Below, in pieces: positions 34,324 to 44,808 of a stretch of DNA of 64,000 bases. The stretch lies in contig CM059583.1 of the NCBI GenBank assembly GCA_030407085.1, positions 89,224,001-89,288,000 of the forward strand. Direction: 5' to 3'. Under the pieces are notes generated by a model. It saw nothing but the letters and a program-made list of their open reading frames with translations, was not told the DNA's origin and made no database searches. A program made the position numbers and the translations under genes. The first letter of the stretch is position 1, and each line of letters starts with the position of its first letter. Source of the stretch: Trichopria drosophilae. Lineage: Eukaryota > Arthropoda > Insecta > Hymenoptera > Diapriidae.

Positions 34324-34936
34324 TTAACCCTTTGAAGCATACATGTTTCTTTACGCTGAAAGTAGGTGAAATTTGTTACTCGGGGGTTTTTGGGGTCGCT
34401 GATTACGAATCTGGCTTCAGACTTCCAAAATTCAAAATGGCGGATCCAACATGGCCGACTGAAATGTAAATATTTACTCGACTGAGGTGAATCTGGCTAT
34501 TTCCGCCATTTTGAATTTTAAAAATCTGTGGCCTCATTCGTAATCAGCGATCCCGAAAACCCCCGAGTACCCAATTTCACCTCGATGTCGGCCATATTGG
34601 ATCGGCCATTTTGAATTTTGAAAATTTGAGGTCAGATTTGTAATCAGCGACCCCAAAAACCTCCGATTATCTAGTCTCGTCATATTTGAGTGACGTTTTC
34701 TTCTCCACATATATTTTTCGTAAAAAATTCACCATTTTTACACTTTATTTAATTTTTTAAAATAATATAACATAATAATTAATTTAAAATATTGATTTAT
34801 TTACGTTTCCTAACATATTCTTGAAGTAAAGAAGCAAAAAATTGCAGCAAAATTAATTAATAATTACCTTAAATATGTAAATAATGAATTAGAAAAAGGT
34901 GTAGCATATATGCTACACCATGCTTCAAAGGGTTAA
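34324..34936. repeat. TTAA-ended MITE, 613 bp
   Basis: Ends TTAACCCTTTGAAGCAT and ATGCTTCAAAGGGTTAA. TTAA ends suggest piggyBac-type mobilisation. Inside are one forward and two inverted copies of GTCGCTGATTACGAATCTG with AAATGGCGGATCC. Same family as 15,589-16,332. Confidence 0.8.
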
Positions 34937-35153
34937 CTAGTTTTTATAATCACGTGCTTTACTATTATCAAATGGTTCAATTAACTATTTTCTTTCTTTC
35001 TGTGTATTTTAAAATTTTTATCATATGTATTTTTAAATACCATGTCGTCAGTTGGTCTTAATGGAAGTAATGGTTCGCTTGAGTTATTTCTTTATCCTCT
35101 ATTTGCATTTATTGACGAATTACCTAACAAAAAGTGTGGAGTAGGGATCAAAA

Positions 35154-35155
<2 letters not shown>

Positions 35156-35226
<71 letters not shown>

Positions 35227-35228
35227 TA
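35156..35228. repeat. (TA)n microsatellite
   Basis: About 70 bp of TA. Open frames on both strands across it are artefacts. Confidence 0.95.
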
Positions 35229-35279
35229 ATACAGTATAATAAGAGAATAAATATAAGAAATAAAAATATATATAAAAAA

Positions 35280-36900
35280 TGGGCAAAAAAATTACATTGA
35301 ATTTTGAAAATAAAAACATTTATATCAAAAGTCTTTTTAAGAAATATTTAATCGTCATTTTTAGTTCGTTTAAAATTTAAGTGTGTTTATTGGTTTTCAA
35401 AGTACGGAAGGATTACGGTACCACTATTTGATGCCTCCACTGGATCAGCCTATACTAGCTCACAGTTTGCCGAAAGGTTTACTGTACCCGTCTGAGAATT
35501 GTCCAACGAATCAGCTTGTAACAGCTCTGAGGTTGTTGGCGTATCAGCATTGTCATTTTCATTACATCTTTTCCTGTTATTTCCTTTCTTACTTATATTG
35601 GCATCATCAATTCAAAAATGTAAATATCATCAGCTTTCAAATTCAATACGTCTAAATATTTCAAAATGAAGAAATAAAACATAAAACATCTGAAATTGAA
35701 AAAAAATCAACAAAAATTATCAAATTACTGTATGAGACATTAGTTAGTCTGCTCTTTGTCAAAGTCATTTTTTAATGTAACACAAGTAGTTGGATATAGC
35801 TAGAAATGATAAAATAATGGACACAATACATATATTTTTACAGAATAATTGAAGCTAAGAAACAAATACAACAACAACTGACATTGAAGTTTGAAAAAAA
35901 AACACTGTTACCAAAAGTGGTTTTAAGAAATATTTGACCTTTATTTAGATCGTTTAAAATTTCAATTATTGTTTTTAAAAGTACGAAAGGATTACGGCAT
36001 GTTTGTCAGAAGGTTTACTGTACCCGTCTTGGAATTTTCCAATAGATCAGCTTGCAGCAGCTGAGCATTTGTCGGTAGACCTGCATTTTCGTTTTCATTG
36101 CTTATTGTCATGTTTTTGTCTCTTTTACCTATATTGGATCGTTTAAGAAATGTAAATCTCATCAGCTATCAAAACCAATACGTCTAAATAAATTTCAAAA
36201 CGAATACATAAAACATAAAAATATTTGAAGTTGAAAAAGATTGTGTCAAAACTGGTCGAAATACTGTATGAGGGATTTGTTGGTCTATTCTTTGACTTTT
36301 AAAGTAAAAGATTTTGTTTAATGTGACAAAAGCAGCTAACATGTATAGTGAGAAATGATAAAGGAATGAACATAATGTATACAGTTATATACATTAATCG
36401 AAGATAGAAAAAACGAAAGCAACAAGAGTTGACATTAAATTAAAAAAATAAACATTGACACCAAAAGTGGTAAAAGAAAAAAAATTCATAAGAGTTCAGT
36501 AATTTTTATGAAAACATTTTTTTTCGTGTACATAGTGAACTACAGTTTGGAAAAATAAAAGTAAATTTTAGAAATGTTTAACCGCATGCATATTTAAAAA
36601 ATTACATTCATTTATTATTTGCTTCAAAAGCACGAATGGCTTACGGTACCAGTATTTAGAGAAAAAGAATTGTTTTATAAGGCAAAGAACGTTGCAATAT
36701 TATTTTTTTGCTTTCTGAAAATTTAAACATCTTCTGGTGCAAAATTTAATGTAAACATAACAGGAATCAGTTGTAAGAGAACATAAAAAGACAGAATATT
36801 TTTATTCATATTTACATTCTCTGTAGTCTGCAACATTGGAAATTGATTTATCACATGTTATCACATTCGATACACAGCAATTTCAAAAAAATTATGTTAT
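35280..36900 (+). repeat. Diverged tandem duplication, three units of about 550-590 bp
   Basis: Units start at about 35,285, 35,872 and 36,420 with ACATTGAATTTTGAAAA-like sequence. They share GGTTTACTGTACCCGTCT and CAATACGTCTAAATA in the first two, and a shortened third near 36,625 (ACGAATGGCTTACGG). The 90-aa frame at 35,383-35,655 is not matched in the second unit, so I do not call it a gene. Confidence 0.7.
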
Positions 36901-37158
36901 AAATACTCTTACACTCAACGTGAACATGGCTAATTTTACAAAAATGAATTGATGTTAATAAAGAATTCATAAAACTGAAACGACATAATCGTTTCGAATA
37001 TCTTATCCCCCCCTCCCCTTTGCGAGGGGAACCTCTGGCATCAGCAGGTCACTGCGCATGGGCCGTACACACTTCTCAGTGCTCCGGAGTAGGAGGCCGC
37101 GCCGAGGTGGGGCGATCGGCGCGCGCCGCGCCCGGCTAGACGAGTAGGATCGACGGCC

Positions 37159-37166
37159 TATAAAAG
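37159..37166 (+). promoter_or_regulatory. TATA box in LTR
   Basis: TATAAAAG in a GC-rich stretch, repeated at 43,802-43,809 in the other LTR. It would place transcription start near 37,190, so the tandem units lie downstream, in R. Confidence 0.7.
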
Positions 37167-37298
37167 AAGGGATCTTACGCAATATCGACACAGAGTTCCG
37201 GTGTCCACGGCCACGGACACCTTCCTCTTCAAGGCTGTGACGTCTTGCGCATAGCTGCTCACCCGCTCACCCGACCAATTCCGACCGTTCGTCCGTCC

Positions 37299-37800
37299 TT
37301 GGTTGTGACGTCTTGCGCACAACTACTCGTTGACGTCTTGCGCAACGAGACTCCCACCCGACCTGTTCCGACCTTGGTTGTGACGTCTTGCGCACAACTA
37401 CTCGTTGACGTCTTGCGCAACGAGACTCTCACCCGACCTGTTCCGACCAACCACCGATCCTTGGTTGTGACGTCTTGCGCACAACTACTCGTTGGCGTCT
37501 TGCGCAACGAGACTCCCACCCGACCTGTTCCGACCAACCACCTGTCCTTGGTTGTGACGTCTTGCGCACAACTACTCGTTGACGTCTTGCGCAACGAGAC
37601 TCTCACCCGAACCAGTTCCGACCCTTCACCCATTTTTGTTGTTGTGACGTTCTGCGCACAACAACTACTCGTTGACGTCTTGCGCAACGAGACTTTTATC
37701 CGACCCGTCCATCCTCCGACCGTTCACCCATCCTCGGTTGTGATATCATGCACCTAACCAGCCAGTGACGTCTGGCACCAACGAGACTCCTCTGAACCAG
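37299..37800 (+). repeat. Six tandem units of about 74-95 bp with TGACGTC and TTGCGCAA
   Basis: Each good unit contains GTTGTGACGTCTTGCGCAC followed by GTTGACGTCTTGCGCAACG. TGACGTC is a CRE/ATF-like core and TTGCGCAA matches the C/EBP palindrome. Four units are near identical and the last two are diverged. The 3' LTR has only three units. Confidence 0.85.
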
Positions 37801-38170
37801 CTCCAGGCTCCGGATAAAGACTACGACGTCTTGCGCACGATCCTGGGTACACATGGGCGTCTGAGACGAAGATCATCCCCGCCTTTTTCGGACCACCAGA
37901 CGTCAGTCGGATAAAAGTATACAATCTTTAGTTTATAAGTTAGTCATTTAGTACGCGACGCATGAATATAAGGACCTCGTCCCTAAGCATCGCGCACAAC
38001 AGCTGTACCCCGATAGTGATAATAAATACTCGGGTATTTTATCTCCAAAACCAGAGTAAATAATTTTCTTTCCATCCTTTGGCAGTAAATCTCTGTTTCT
38101 CCGAACCCTGGCGTATCGACTGAGTGAGGCAAGGAGAAAACAGATATTTACCCCGGAAACTACCGTTACA

Positions 38171-38188
38171 TGGCGCCCGAACAGGGAC
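38171..38188 (+). promoter_or_regulatory. Primer-binding site for tRNA-Lys (UUU type)
   Basis: TGGCGCCCGAACAGGGAC, directly after the LTR, is the known tRNA-Lys3 complement also used by lentiviruses. Confidence 0.9.
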
Positions 38189-38245
38189 ATCGCACTTGGT
38201 CTCCCGAAATAAAAACCACATAAACAAATACTGCCAAAGAGTGGA

Positions 38246-39251
38246 ATGAACTTACTCTGGATAAACTCTCTGGAGAAACCAAAAATCCAGGAAATTTTAC
38301 GCGCTCTGCACATTAACGACGACGGCCCACTCAACAGCCTGCATAATCGACTTCGAACATACACCCGAATAAACACGGCGGAGGTAGAAACTCTCTTAAG
38401 CAGTATGGACGACAACCAGATTAAACAGGACAAAAATCAGCCGTCGACGTCCCAAGAAAATTCATCAACGCCCGGCAGTGATCCGCCCGCATCTAACAAT
38501 AACCCTCTCCGATTTCCACAAATAGAAATAAGCCATGGACCAAATTCGACGATGGAGCTGCCAATTTTCCTGGAAGGACCCTACATCATTTTTGGAACGC
38601 GTAGAGGAGCTCCGTAGGGCATATACAGTCACCGACGCTCAATTATTAGCCGGACTGCCTGAACTGATCCGCGGAGACCCACTTCTGTGGTACCGCAACA
38701 ATCGCGACCGATGGAATACCTGGACCGAATTTTCAGCTGATCTTATACAATGGTACGAGGATCCTCGAGTCAGAGGACGATGGGAAAGCGCAGTTCGCGA
38801 CCGGGTCCAAAAGACAAACGAGCTTTTTCTCCCATATTGCAATGATCTGCAGACTTTCATGAGACGTGCTGGTACATTCACTCCAGAAGAACAAGCTCGA
38901 CGCATATACGAAAACATGCGCCCTGCTTATAAATTGTATATCCGCAACCCCAGGATACAATCAGTACAAGAATTGTGTCGGTCTGCGTTAGAATACGAGG
39001 AAATTCTTCCCGTCGTATCAACAGACATACCTCCTCCTACCCCTCCGCGAAAACCCCCCAGTCGGACTTTTGTTGTGGGTACCGAACCAAAATGGAATCG
39101 GGTTACGATGTGCTGGCGATGTAGAGAAGCGGGTCATGATCGTCATACCTGTACGAATCCGCCTAAGAAATTTTGCTCTCGCTGTGGGCGTATGGGCGTG
39201 CTTTCACGAGAATGCACCTGCCCTTCGGGAAACGATCGCCGGGTCGGCTAG
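38246..39251 (+). pseudogene. gag with one frameshift
   Basis: Starts at the ATG at 38,246. An N-terminal SAP-like stretch (IQEILRALHINDDG, residues 14-27) is followed by a Ser/Pro/Asn-rich linker. The frame shifts near 38,560-38,600, after which the capsid region is clear (SFLERVEELRRAYTVTDAQL, WYRNNRDRWNTWTEF). One good zinc knuckle CWRCREAGHDRHTC follows, then a second, CSRCGRMGVLSREC, lacking the usual His. Gag packages the RNA. The last 79 bp overlap pol in the -1 frame. The frameshift probably inactivates this copy. Confidence 0.85.
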
Positions 39252-42200
39252 ATGCCGCAGACTCCGACCCGACGCAACCCTCCGACCCGCGGCCAATGAT
39301 TTCGGTAATAATTGAGGACCAGGAATACACTGCACTGATTGACACTGGCGCATGCGAATCATTTATCAGTAAGAAGGTCTCCCAGAAATTCCCGAATAAA
39401 GTCATATGCTTGAAGCACAATCCGAGGACAGTTCTACTAGCAAACAGCCAAAGTGTACGCATTCCGGGGACACTACAGTTACCCATACAGATTGGCCATC
39501 AAGAACTTAAACAAAAATTCTCCATTCTGCCCGGGCTTCAACATGATGTTATACTCGGTACCGATGCGCTTCAAACATTGCAGATTGAATTGCACATTCC
39601 TCCGCTCTTGACTATGCAACCGACGATAACACCAATAAACTGCGCAAATACCAACGTGACTGATGCCGTATCTCTGGAACGCTTTCTGGATCAGGAACTC
39701 CAAAAATTTAGCACTATTTCCGGACCTGCGCATGTAGCCCCTCACGTAATTCGCGTGAAATCCGGCTCTCAGCCCATCCGGCAGAGATACCGCCCTCGCA
39801 ACCCGGCCATGCAGCAGGTAATCGACGAAGAAATCTCTAAGATGGAAGCTGACGGCATTATCGAACCTTCCCATAGCCCGTGGAGTTCTCCTATAGTAAT
39901 TGTTAAAAAGAAAACCGGCCAACCCCGCTTTTGCATCGACTTCCGGAAAATAAATATGGTGACTGAAAAAGATGCTTACCCCCTCCCTTTTATACAAGCT
40001 ACTGTGGATAAAATCCGCGGGGCTCACTGGATATCCAAACTCGATTTAAAGAATGGATATTGGCAGATCCCCCTGTCTCCCGAGAGCAAACCGATCACTG
40101 CCTTCACGGTACCTGGACACGGGCTCATGCAGTTCCGGGTGATGCCCTTCGGCCTCCACTCCGCTCCAGCTACCTTCCAGAGAACTCTGGACGGCATTAT
40201 TAGCCCAGAACTCGAAGAGTACGCGATGTGTTATTTGGACGACATTGTGGTCTTCAGTCGATCATTAGAAGATCACTTAAAACACCTGCACGAGGTATTC
40301 CGCCGTCTAAGACGAGCACGACTGGTCATTAACCCTGAAAAATGCCAGTTTGGTAAAAACTCCCTGATCTATCTCGGACATATTATCTCCAACGGTACCG
40401 TACAAACCGACCCAGAGAAAGTCCGAGCTGTCACCGAAATGAAACCACCAACCTGTCGAAAAGAGATCCGCCGGTTCATAGGGATGGTTTCTTGGTACCG
40501 CCGCTTCATCCCTCGATTTTCGACCATAACCCGACCGCTAACGAAACTTCTTCGAAAGGATGCCCCCTGGGAATGGAGTACCGAAGAAGAACAGGCCGTC
40601 ATAAGGTTGAAAGAGAAATTAACCAACGCTCCTGTACTCTCGAGTCCTGATTTCTCCCAAGAATTCACGATCCAAACTGATGCTTCCGAATACGGGCTCG
40701 GATGTGTCTTAACGCAGTCAGGTGAAGGAAACGAAAAGGTGATCGCCTACGCCTCCCGGACCCTACAATGGGCAGAACTCCATTATTCAGTAACCGAAAA
40801 AGAGTGCCTCGCCGTAGTCTGGGGAATCCGGAAGAAGCGCGCTTACTTAGAAGGGTACCGTTTTAAGGTTCTCACTGACCATCAAGCCCTTCGATGGCTC
40901 GGTAATCTGGACAACCCATCCGGTCGACTGGCCCGCTGGGCTTTGGAATTACAACAATACGACTTTGAGGTCGGATACCGCAAGGGCGCCTCTAATCATG
41001 TAGCTGATGCATTATCTCGAAGCCCGATCAATGAAATTAAAACAATAGTACCACCAGCCGATTGGTATCAACGGAAATTTCAGGAAACCCAACAATCCCC
41101 TGAGGCTCCTCCCGATTATCGTATAATACACGACCGTTTATACCGGCGAATCCCAGACACCAACCCACATGATGACGAAAGAGCTTGGAAACGATGTATT
41201 CCTCCCACGGAACGCAATGCAATCCTAAAACAGTGCCACGACACCCCTACGGCTGGTCACCTAGGGTATACCAAAACATTGCACCGTGACTATTTAAATT
41301 ATTATTGGCCAGGAGTAACACGGGATACCGCGCGATACGTTCATGGATGTCGGCGCTGTGCCGAGTTCAAAGTGTCTCAACAAGCCCCGGCGGGCCTACT
41401 ACATGCTACGGACACGACGGGTCCTTGGCAGCACGTGTCAACGGATCTGATAGGTCCTCTACCCCGATCCCGCGACGGTTATATTTGGCTGCTGACGTAT
41501 CAAGACAGGTTCACCAAGTGGGTGGAACTTCGCCCTCTGCGACGTGCCACTGGCCCGGCCATCGCACGTCGTCTCTATGAACTCTTTTTGCAGCACGGCG
41601 CTCCCGAAATTCTTACCAGTGATAACGGCGTTCAGTATCTGTCCAAAGAAGCACAGCAACTTCTCAGGGAAGCCGGTACGAAGCACCGCCGAACCCCGCC
41701 TTACACGCCTCACTGCAACCCTATTGAACGCACAAACCGCGTCATTAAAATCATGATCAGTCAGTATGTGACAGATTCACATCGGTCATGGAGCGACCTT
41801 CTCCCGGAAATACAGATGGCATACAATACGGCATATCACGAAGCCACCGGATTCTCTCCCGCCTTTTTAAATTATGGCCGCGAACTTCGGCCTCCAGGGA
41901 CCCCAACTGTAACCAATCCTGAGCCTGGCCCCCCTCCCAAACGTATCGAACAGCTACAGGAATGCCGCCAGATTGCTCGAAACCACCTGGCACAAGCCTT
42001 TTCTCGCCAGGAAAAATATTATAATTCTCGACATCGGGATTGGACGCCACGACCGGGAGAATGGGTATGGAAACGTACACACTTCCTATCGGATAAAACT
42101 CAAGGGTTTAACCAGGCACTAAGCCCTAAGTTTCAGGGACCTTACCGCATAACGCACGTTAAGTCGCCAGTTATTGTGGATCTTGTGACTAAACAAGGAA

Positions 42201-42874
42201 AACCGATACGGCACATACATGTCTCTGATTTAAAACCTGCAAATTCCGATCAAACCGCTTCGGAAAATCTCCCACCTACAACTCCCCCCGAATCCGTTCC
42301 ATTGATTCCGAGAAAAAAAGGCCGGCCCCCGAAGAAACCTCCGGTTCTCCGTTCCACGGAACCAGCGCATCCAGTACCTACGAAAGTACACTCATGGAGA
42401 AACAATGGCGCAACCCGACACGTCCCGAACGACACTACCGCCGCCAACCATGATGGTTCACCTCATGGGAAATACAAAGGTCAGAGCCTCATTCCGCGAA
42501 TACCACTCGCCAAAGATGGACGTCGCTACGATTTGCGCTCGCAAGCCCACCCGACCAGCAAGGCCACCGACCACACGACGTCCAAAGTCTCCACGGCCCC
42601 ACGACCACAACTCTACAGTGGGCCACCAACCGAAGACGATCAAAGTGGCTCGCTCAGACGACGTCACCGAAATCGGACATCCACCGCTAGTGCCCTTGAC
42701 ACCTCGGGCGAAATCTGCCCGCAGAGAGCCCAAATACGTGGAGAAAACCTCTCCCGAACGACGTCCGGTCAGCGTACCCCGCATCCGTTCGGTGGTAACC
42801 CTACCACCCTCCTCCAAACTTCTGCCGATCGCCACGAAGACGCGGACTCTCAGCTCGAGTTCCAGCAGTTCTGA
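39173..42874 (+). CDS. pol: Pol polyprotein: protease, RT, RNase H, integrase
   Basis: A single open frame of 1,233 codons; the first codon is nominal because entry is expected by -1 frameshift from gag. Protease: ALIDTGACESFI (about residue 54). RT: FCIDFRKIN, SKLDLKNGYWQIPL, FGLHSAPATFQR and catalytic YLDD. RNase H: IQTDASEYGLGCVL, TEKECLAVVW, LTDHQALRW, ADALSRSP. Integrase: zinc HDTPTAGHLG with CRRCAEF, core STDLIG, LTSDNG and NPIERTNR, then a GPYRITHV C-terminal domain. The tail has RKKGRPPKKPP, an AT-hook-like motif. All catalytic residues I can check are present, so the enzyme set looks intact. Confidence 0.95.
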   Translation: MLSLWAYGRAFTRMHLPFGKRSPGRLDAADSDPTQPSDPRPMISVIIEDQEYTALIDTGACESFISKKVSQKFPNKVICLKHNPRTVLLANSQSVRIPGTLQLPIQIGHQELKQKFSILPGLQHDVILGTDALQTLQIELHIPPLLTMQPTITPINCANTNVTDAVSLERFLDQELQKFSTISGPAHVAPHVIRVKSGSQPIRQRYRPRNPAMQQVIDEEISKMEADGIIEPSHSPWSSPIVIVKKKTGQPRFCIDFRKINMVTEKDAYPLPFIQATVDKIRGAHWISKLDLKNGYWQIPLSPESKPITAFTVPGHGLMQFRVMPFGLHSAPATFQRTLDGIISPELEEYAMCYLDDIVVFSRSLEDHLKHLHEVFRRLRRARLVINPEKCQFGKNSLIYLGHIISNGTVQTDPEKVRAVTEMKPPTCRKEIRRFIGMVSWYRRFIPRFSTITRPLTKLLRKDAPWEWSTEEEQAVIRLKEKLTNAPVLSSPDFSQEFTIQTDASEYGLGCVLTQSGEGNEKVIAYASRTLQWAELHYSVTEKECLAVVWGIRKKRAYLEGYRFKVLTDHQALRWLGNLDNPSGRLARWALELQQYDFEVGYRKGASNHVADALSRSPINEIKTIVPPADWYQRKFQETQQSPEAPPDYRIIHDRLYRRIPDTNPHDDERAWKRCIPPTERNAILKQCHDTPTAGHLGYTKTLHRDYLNYYWPGVTRDTARYVHGCRRCAEFKVSQQAPAGLLHATDTTGPWQHVSTDLIGPLPRSRDGYIWLLTYQDRFTKWVELRPLRRATGPAIARRLYELFLQHGAPEILTSDNGVQYLSKEAQQLLREAGTKHRRTPPYTPHCNPIERTNRVIKIMISQYVTDSHRSWSDLLPEIQMAYNTAYHEATGFSPAFLNYGRELRPPGTPTVTNPEPGPPPKRIEQLQECRQIARNHLAQAFSRQEKYYNSRHRDWTPRPGEWVWKRTHFLSDKTQGFNQALSPKFQGPYRITHVKSPVIVDLVTKQGKPIRHIHVSDLKPANSDQTASENLPPTTPPESVPLIPRKKGRPPKKPPVLRSTEPAHPVPTKVHSWRNNGATRHVPNDTTAANHDGSPHGKYKGQSLIPRIPLAKDGRRYDLRSQAHPTSKATDHTTSKVSTAPRPQLYSGPPTEDDQSGSLRRRHRNRTSTASALDTSGEICPQRAQIRGENLSRTTSGQRTPHPFGGNPTTLLQTSADRHEDADSQLEFQQF

Positions 42875-43097
42875 CAGAGGCCAGTCTACCCGGGGAACCC
42901 GACCTTGGCTTCCGGCACAGACCACAGCAACTCCAGCATCCGGCACACCGACCACCTCCAGCAGCGACTCTTGCGTCTCGCCGGATACCCCGAAACCCAA
43001 CCTGCTCATCCAAATGGGAACCCACGCAGTGTCTATACCTGCCTACATTCCGACCACTCGACGCCGATGGCGGCATACCGCGACCGACGGTATCTAG
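42405..43097 (+). CDS. Possible accessory ORF overlapping the pol 3' end, 230 aa
   Basis: It opens at ATG 42,405 (context ACAATGG), overlaps pol in another frame for 470 bp and continues 223 bp beyond the pol stop. The protein is basic and rich in Pro, Thr, Arg and Ser, with a seven-serine run near residue 150. No domain or membrane segment recognised, so it is not an obvious envelope. The pol frame after the integrase C-terminal domain is itself low-complexity, so either frame may be the real one here. No other copies were available to test conservation. Confidence 0.45.
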   Translation: MAQPDTSRTTLPPPTMMVHLMGNTKVRASFREYHSPKMDVATICARKPTRPARPPTTRRPKSPRPHDHNSTVGHQPKTIKVARSDDVTEIGHPPLVPLTPRAKSARREPKYVEKTSPERRPVSVPRIRSVVTLPPSSKLLPIATKTRTLSSSSSSSDRGQSTRGTRPWLPAQTTATPASGTPTTSSSDSCVSPDTPKPNLLIQMGTHAVSIPAYIPTTRRRWRHTATDGI

Positions 43098-43600
43098 GTA
43101 GCACGATGGGACAACCACGGAAATCTGCAGCGAATAACCAAATACTCACGTAATAGTGCACAAGAAAAAAAAATGCATATTTATAGATTTTGTTTATATA
43201 GGTTATATAAGTTAAAGTTTTTTTGTTTGTAGCGGGCGCGGTATTTTCTTACCGTTACCATTATGTACCGCGGCAGTGCCGCCACGAAAAATGAATATTT
43301 ATAGATTTTGTTTATATAGATTATACAATTTTTTGTTTGTCGCGGGCGATGTATTTTTCTTCCCGCTACAATTATGTATCGCGGCAGTACCGCCATGAAA
43401 ACATTAATAAAAACTAGTGTTACACCTTTCGAGATAAATGCCAAGTTCCTGTGACCTTGGCGCATCGATCTCCGCACCCTAGGAATTCGATAATTTCTGA
43501 AAATGTACCACGGCATCATCTAGTATTAAGTAGTATTAAGTATGAACGGAAACCCAAGCGGACATCGGACCTCAACGATTGGAAGCTGCCTCTTTCCTCT
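43098..43600 (+). repeat. 3' untranslated region with a 115-bp tandem duplication
   Basis: Two copies, about 43,172-43,289 and 43,290-43,402, share TATTTATAGATTTTGTTTAT, then GCGGGCG and ACCGCGGCAGTACCGCCA-like segments. Non-coding. Followed by GAAGTAACGGGGATA, a weak polypurine tract, before the 3' LTR. Confidence 0.75.
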
Positions 43601-43618
43601 CCCGAAGTAACGGGGATA

Positions 43619-44563
43619 TGAAACGACATAATCGTTTCGAATATCTTATCCCCCCCTCCCCCTTGCGAGGGGAACCTCTGGCATCAGCAGGTCACTGCGC
43701 ATGGGCCGTACACACTTCTCAGTGCTCCGGAGTAGGAGGCCGCGCCGAGGTGGGGCGATCGGCGCGCGCCGCGCCCGGCTAGACGAGTAGGATCGACGGC
43801 CTATAAAAGAAGGGATCTTACGCAATATCGACACAGAGTTCCGGTGTCCACGGCCACGGACACCTTCCTCTTCCAGGCTGTGACGTCTTGCGCATAGCTG
43901 CTCACCCGCTCACCCGACCTGTTCCGACCAACCACCTGTCCTTGGTTGTGACGTCTTGCGCACAACTACTCGTTGACGTCTTGCGCAACGAGACTCTCAC
44001 CCGAACCAGTTCCGACCCTTCACCCATTTTTTTTGTTGTGACGTTCTGCGCACAACAACTACTCGTTGACGTCTTGCGCAAAGAGACTTTTATCCGACCC
44101 GTCCATCCTCCGACCGTTCACCCATCCTCGGTTGTGATATCATGCACCTAACCAGCCAGTGACGTCTGGCACCAACGAGACTCCTCTGCACAGCTCCAGG
44201 CTCCGGATAAAGACTACGACGTCTTGCGCACGATCCTGGGTACACATGGGCGTCTGAGACGAAGATCATCCCTGCCTTTTTCGGACCACCAGACGTCAGT
44301 CGGATAAAAGTATACAATCTTTAGTTTATAAGTTAGTCATTTAGTACGCGACGCATGAATATAAGGACCTCGTCCCTAAGCATCGCGCACAACAGCTGTA
44401 CCCCGATAGTGATAATAAATACTCGGGTATTTTATCTCCAAAACCAGAGTAAATCATTTTCTTTCCATCCTTTGGCAGTAAATCTCTGTTTCTCCGAACC
44501 CTGGCGTATCGACTGAGTGAGGCAAGGAGAAAACAGATATTTACCCCGGAAACTACCGTTACA
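43619..44563 (+). repeat. 3' LTR, 945 bp
   Basis: Same termini and near-identical sequence to the 5' LTR except for three instead of six tandem units (43,941-44,190). AAAC follows at 44,564, matching AAAC before 36,975. Confidence 0.95.
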
Positions 44564-44606
44564 AAACTACATGAAAATTTCGCGAGGATCATTAAAAATT
44601 ACGAAG

Positions 44607-44808
44607 TTAAAAATAAATAAAATAAATTAAATAAAATAAATAAAATAAATAAAATAAATAAAATAAATAAAATAAATAAAATAAATAAAATAAATAAAAT
44701 AAATAAAATAAATAAAATAAATAAAATAAATAAAATAAATAAAATAAATAAAATAAATAAAATAAATAAAATAAATAACATAAATAAAATAAATAAAATA
44801 AATAAAAT
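44607..44808. repeat. Minisatellite, 9-bp unit AAATAAATA
   Basis: About 22 units with one substitution near 44,777. The Leu/Phe/Ile frames on the minus strand are artefacts. Confidence 0.95.

Larger units (their letters stand above)
36975..38170 (+). repeat. 5' LTR, 1,196 bp
   Basis: TGAAACGACATAATCG...TACCGTTACA. Contains a TATA box (37,159), six tandem units (37,299-37,800) and AATAAA at 38,021. Frames at 37,245-37,757 on both strands are products of the repeats. Confidence 0.95.
36975..44563 (+). mobile_element. Second Ty3/gypsy-like LTR retrotransposon, both LTRs present, 7.6 kb
   Basis: LTRs at 36,975-38,170 and 43,619-44,563, target duplication AAAC on both sides, PBS, frameshifted gag, a long intact pol frame and an overlapping 3' ORF. 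GC content is clearly above the flanks. Pol is open for 1,233 codons, so the insertion is fairly young. The LTRs differ by 251 bp through repeat number. Confidence 0.95.

Noticed and set aside
37245..37757. 170-aa plus and 142-aa minus frames in the 5' LTR
   Set aside because: They only follow the tandem LTR units, whose number differs in the other LTR.
39168..39174. AAATTTT as a -1 slippery site between gag and pol
   Set aside because: The heptamer matches the consensus letters but is in the wrong phase relative to gag codons, so I cannot support it.
39479..40027. 182-aa minus-strand frame
   Set aside because: Antisense shadow of the intact pol gene.
42250..43118. Minus-strand frames of 65-183 aa over the pol 3' end
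   Set aside because: Opposite-strand shadows in GC-rich DNA; the plus-strand overlap is the better candidate.
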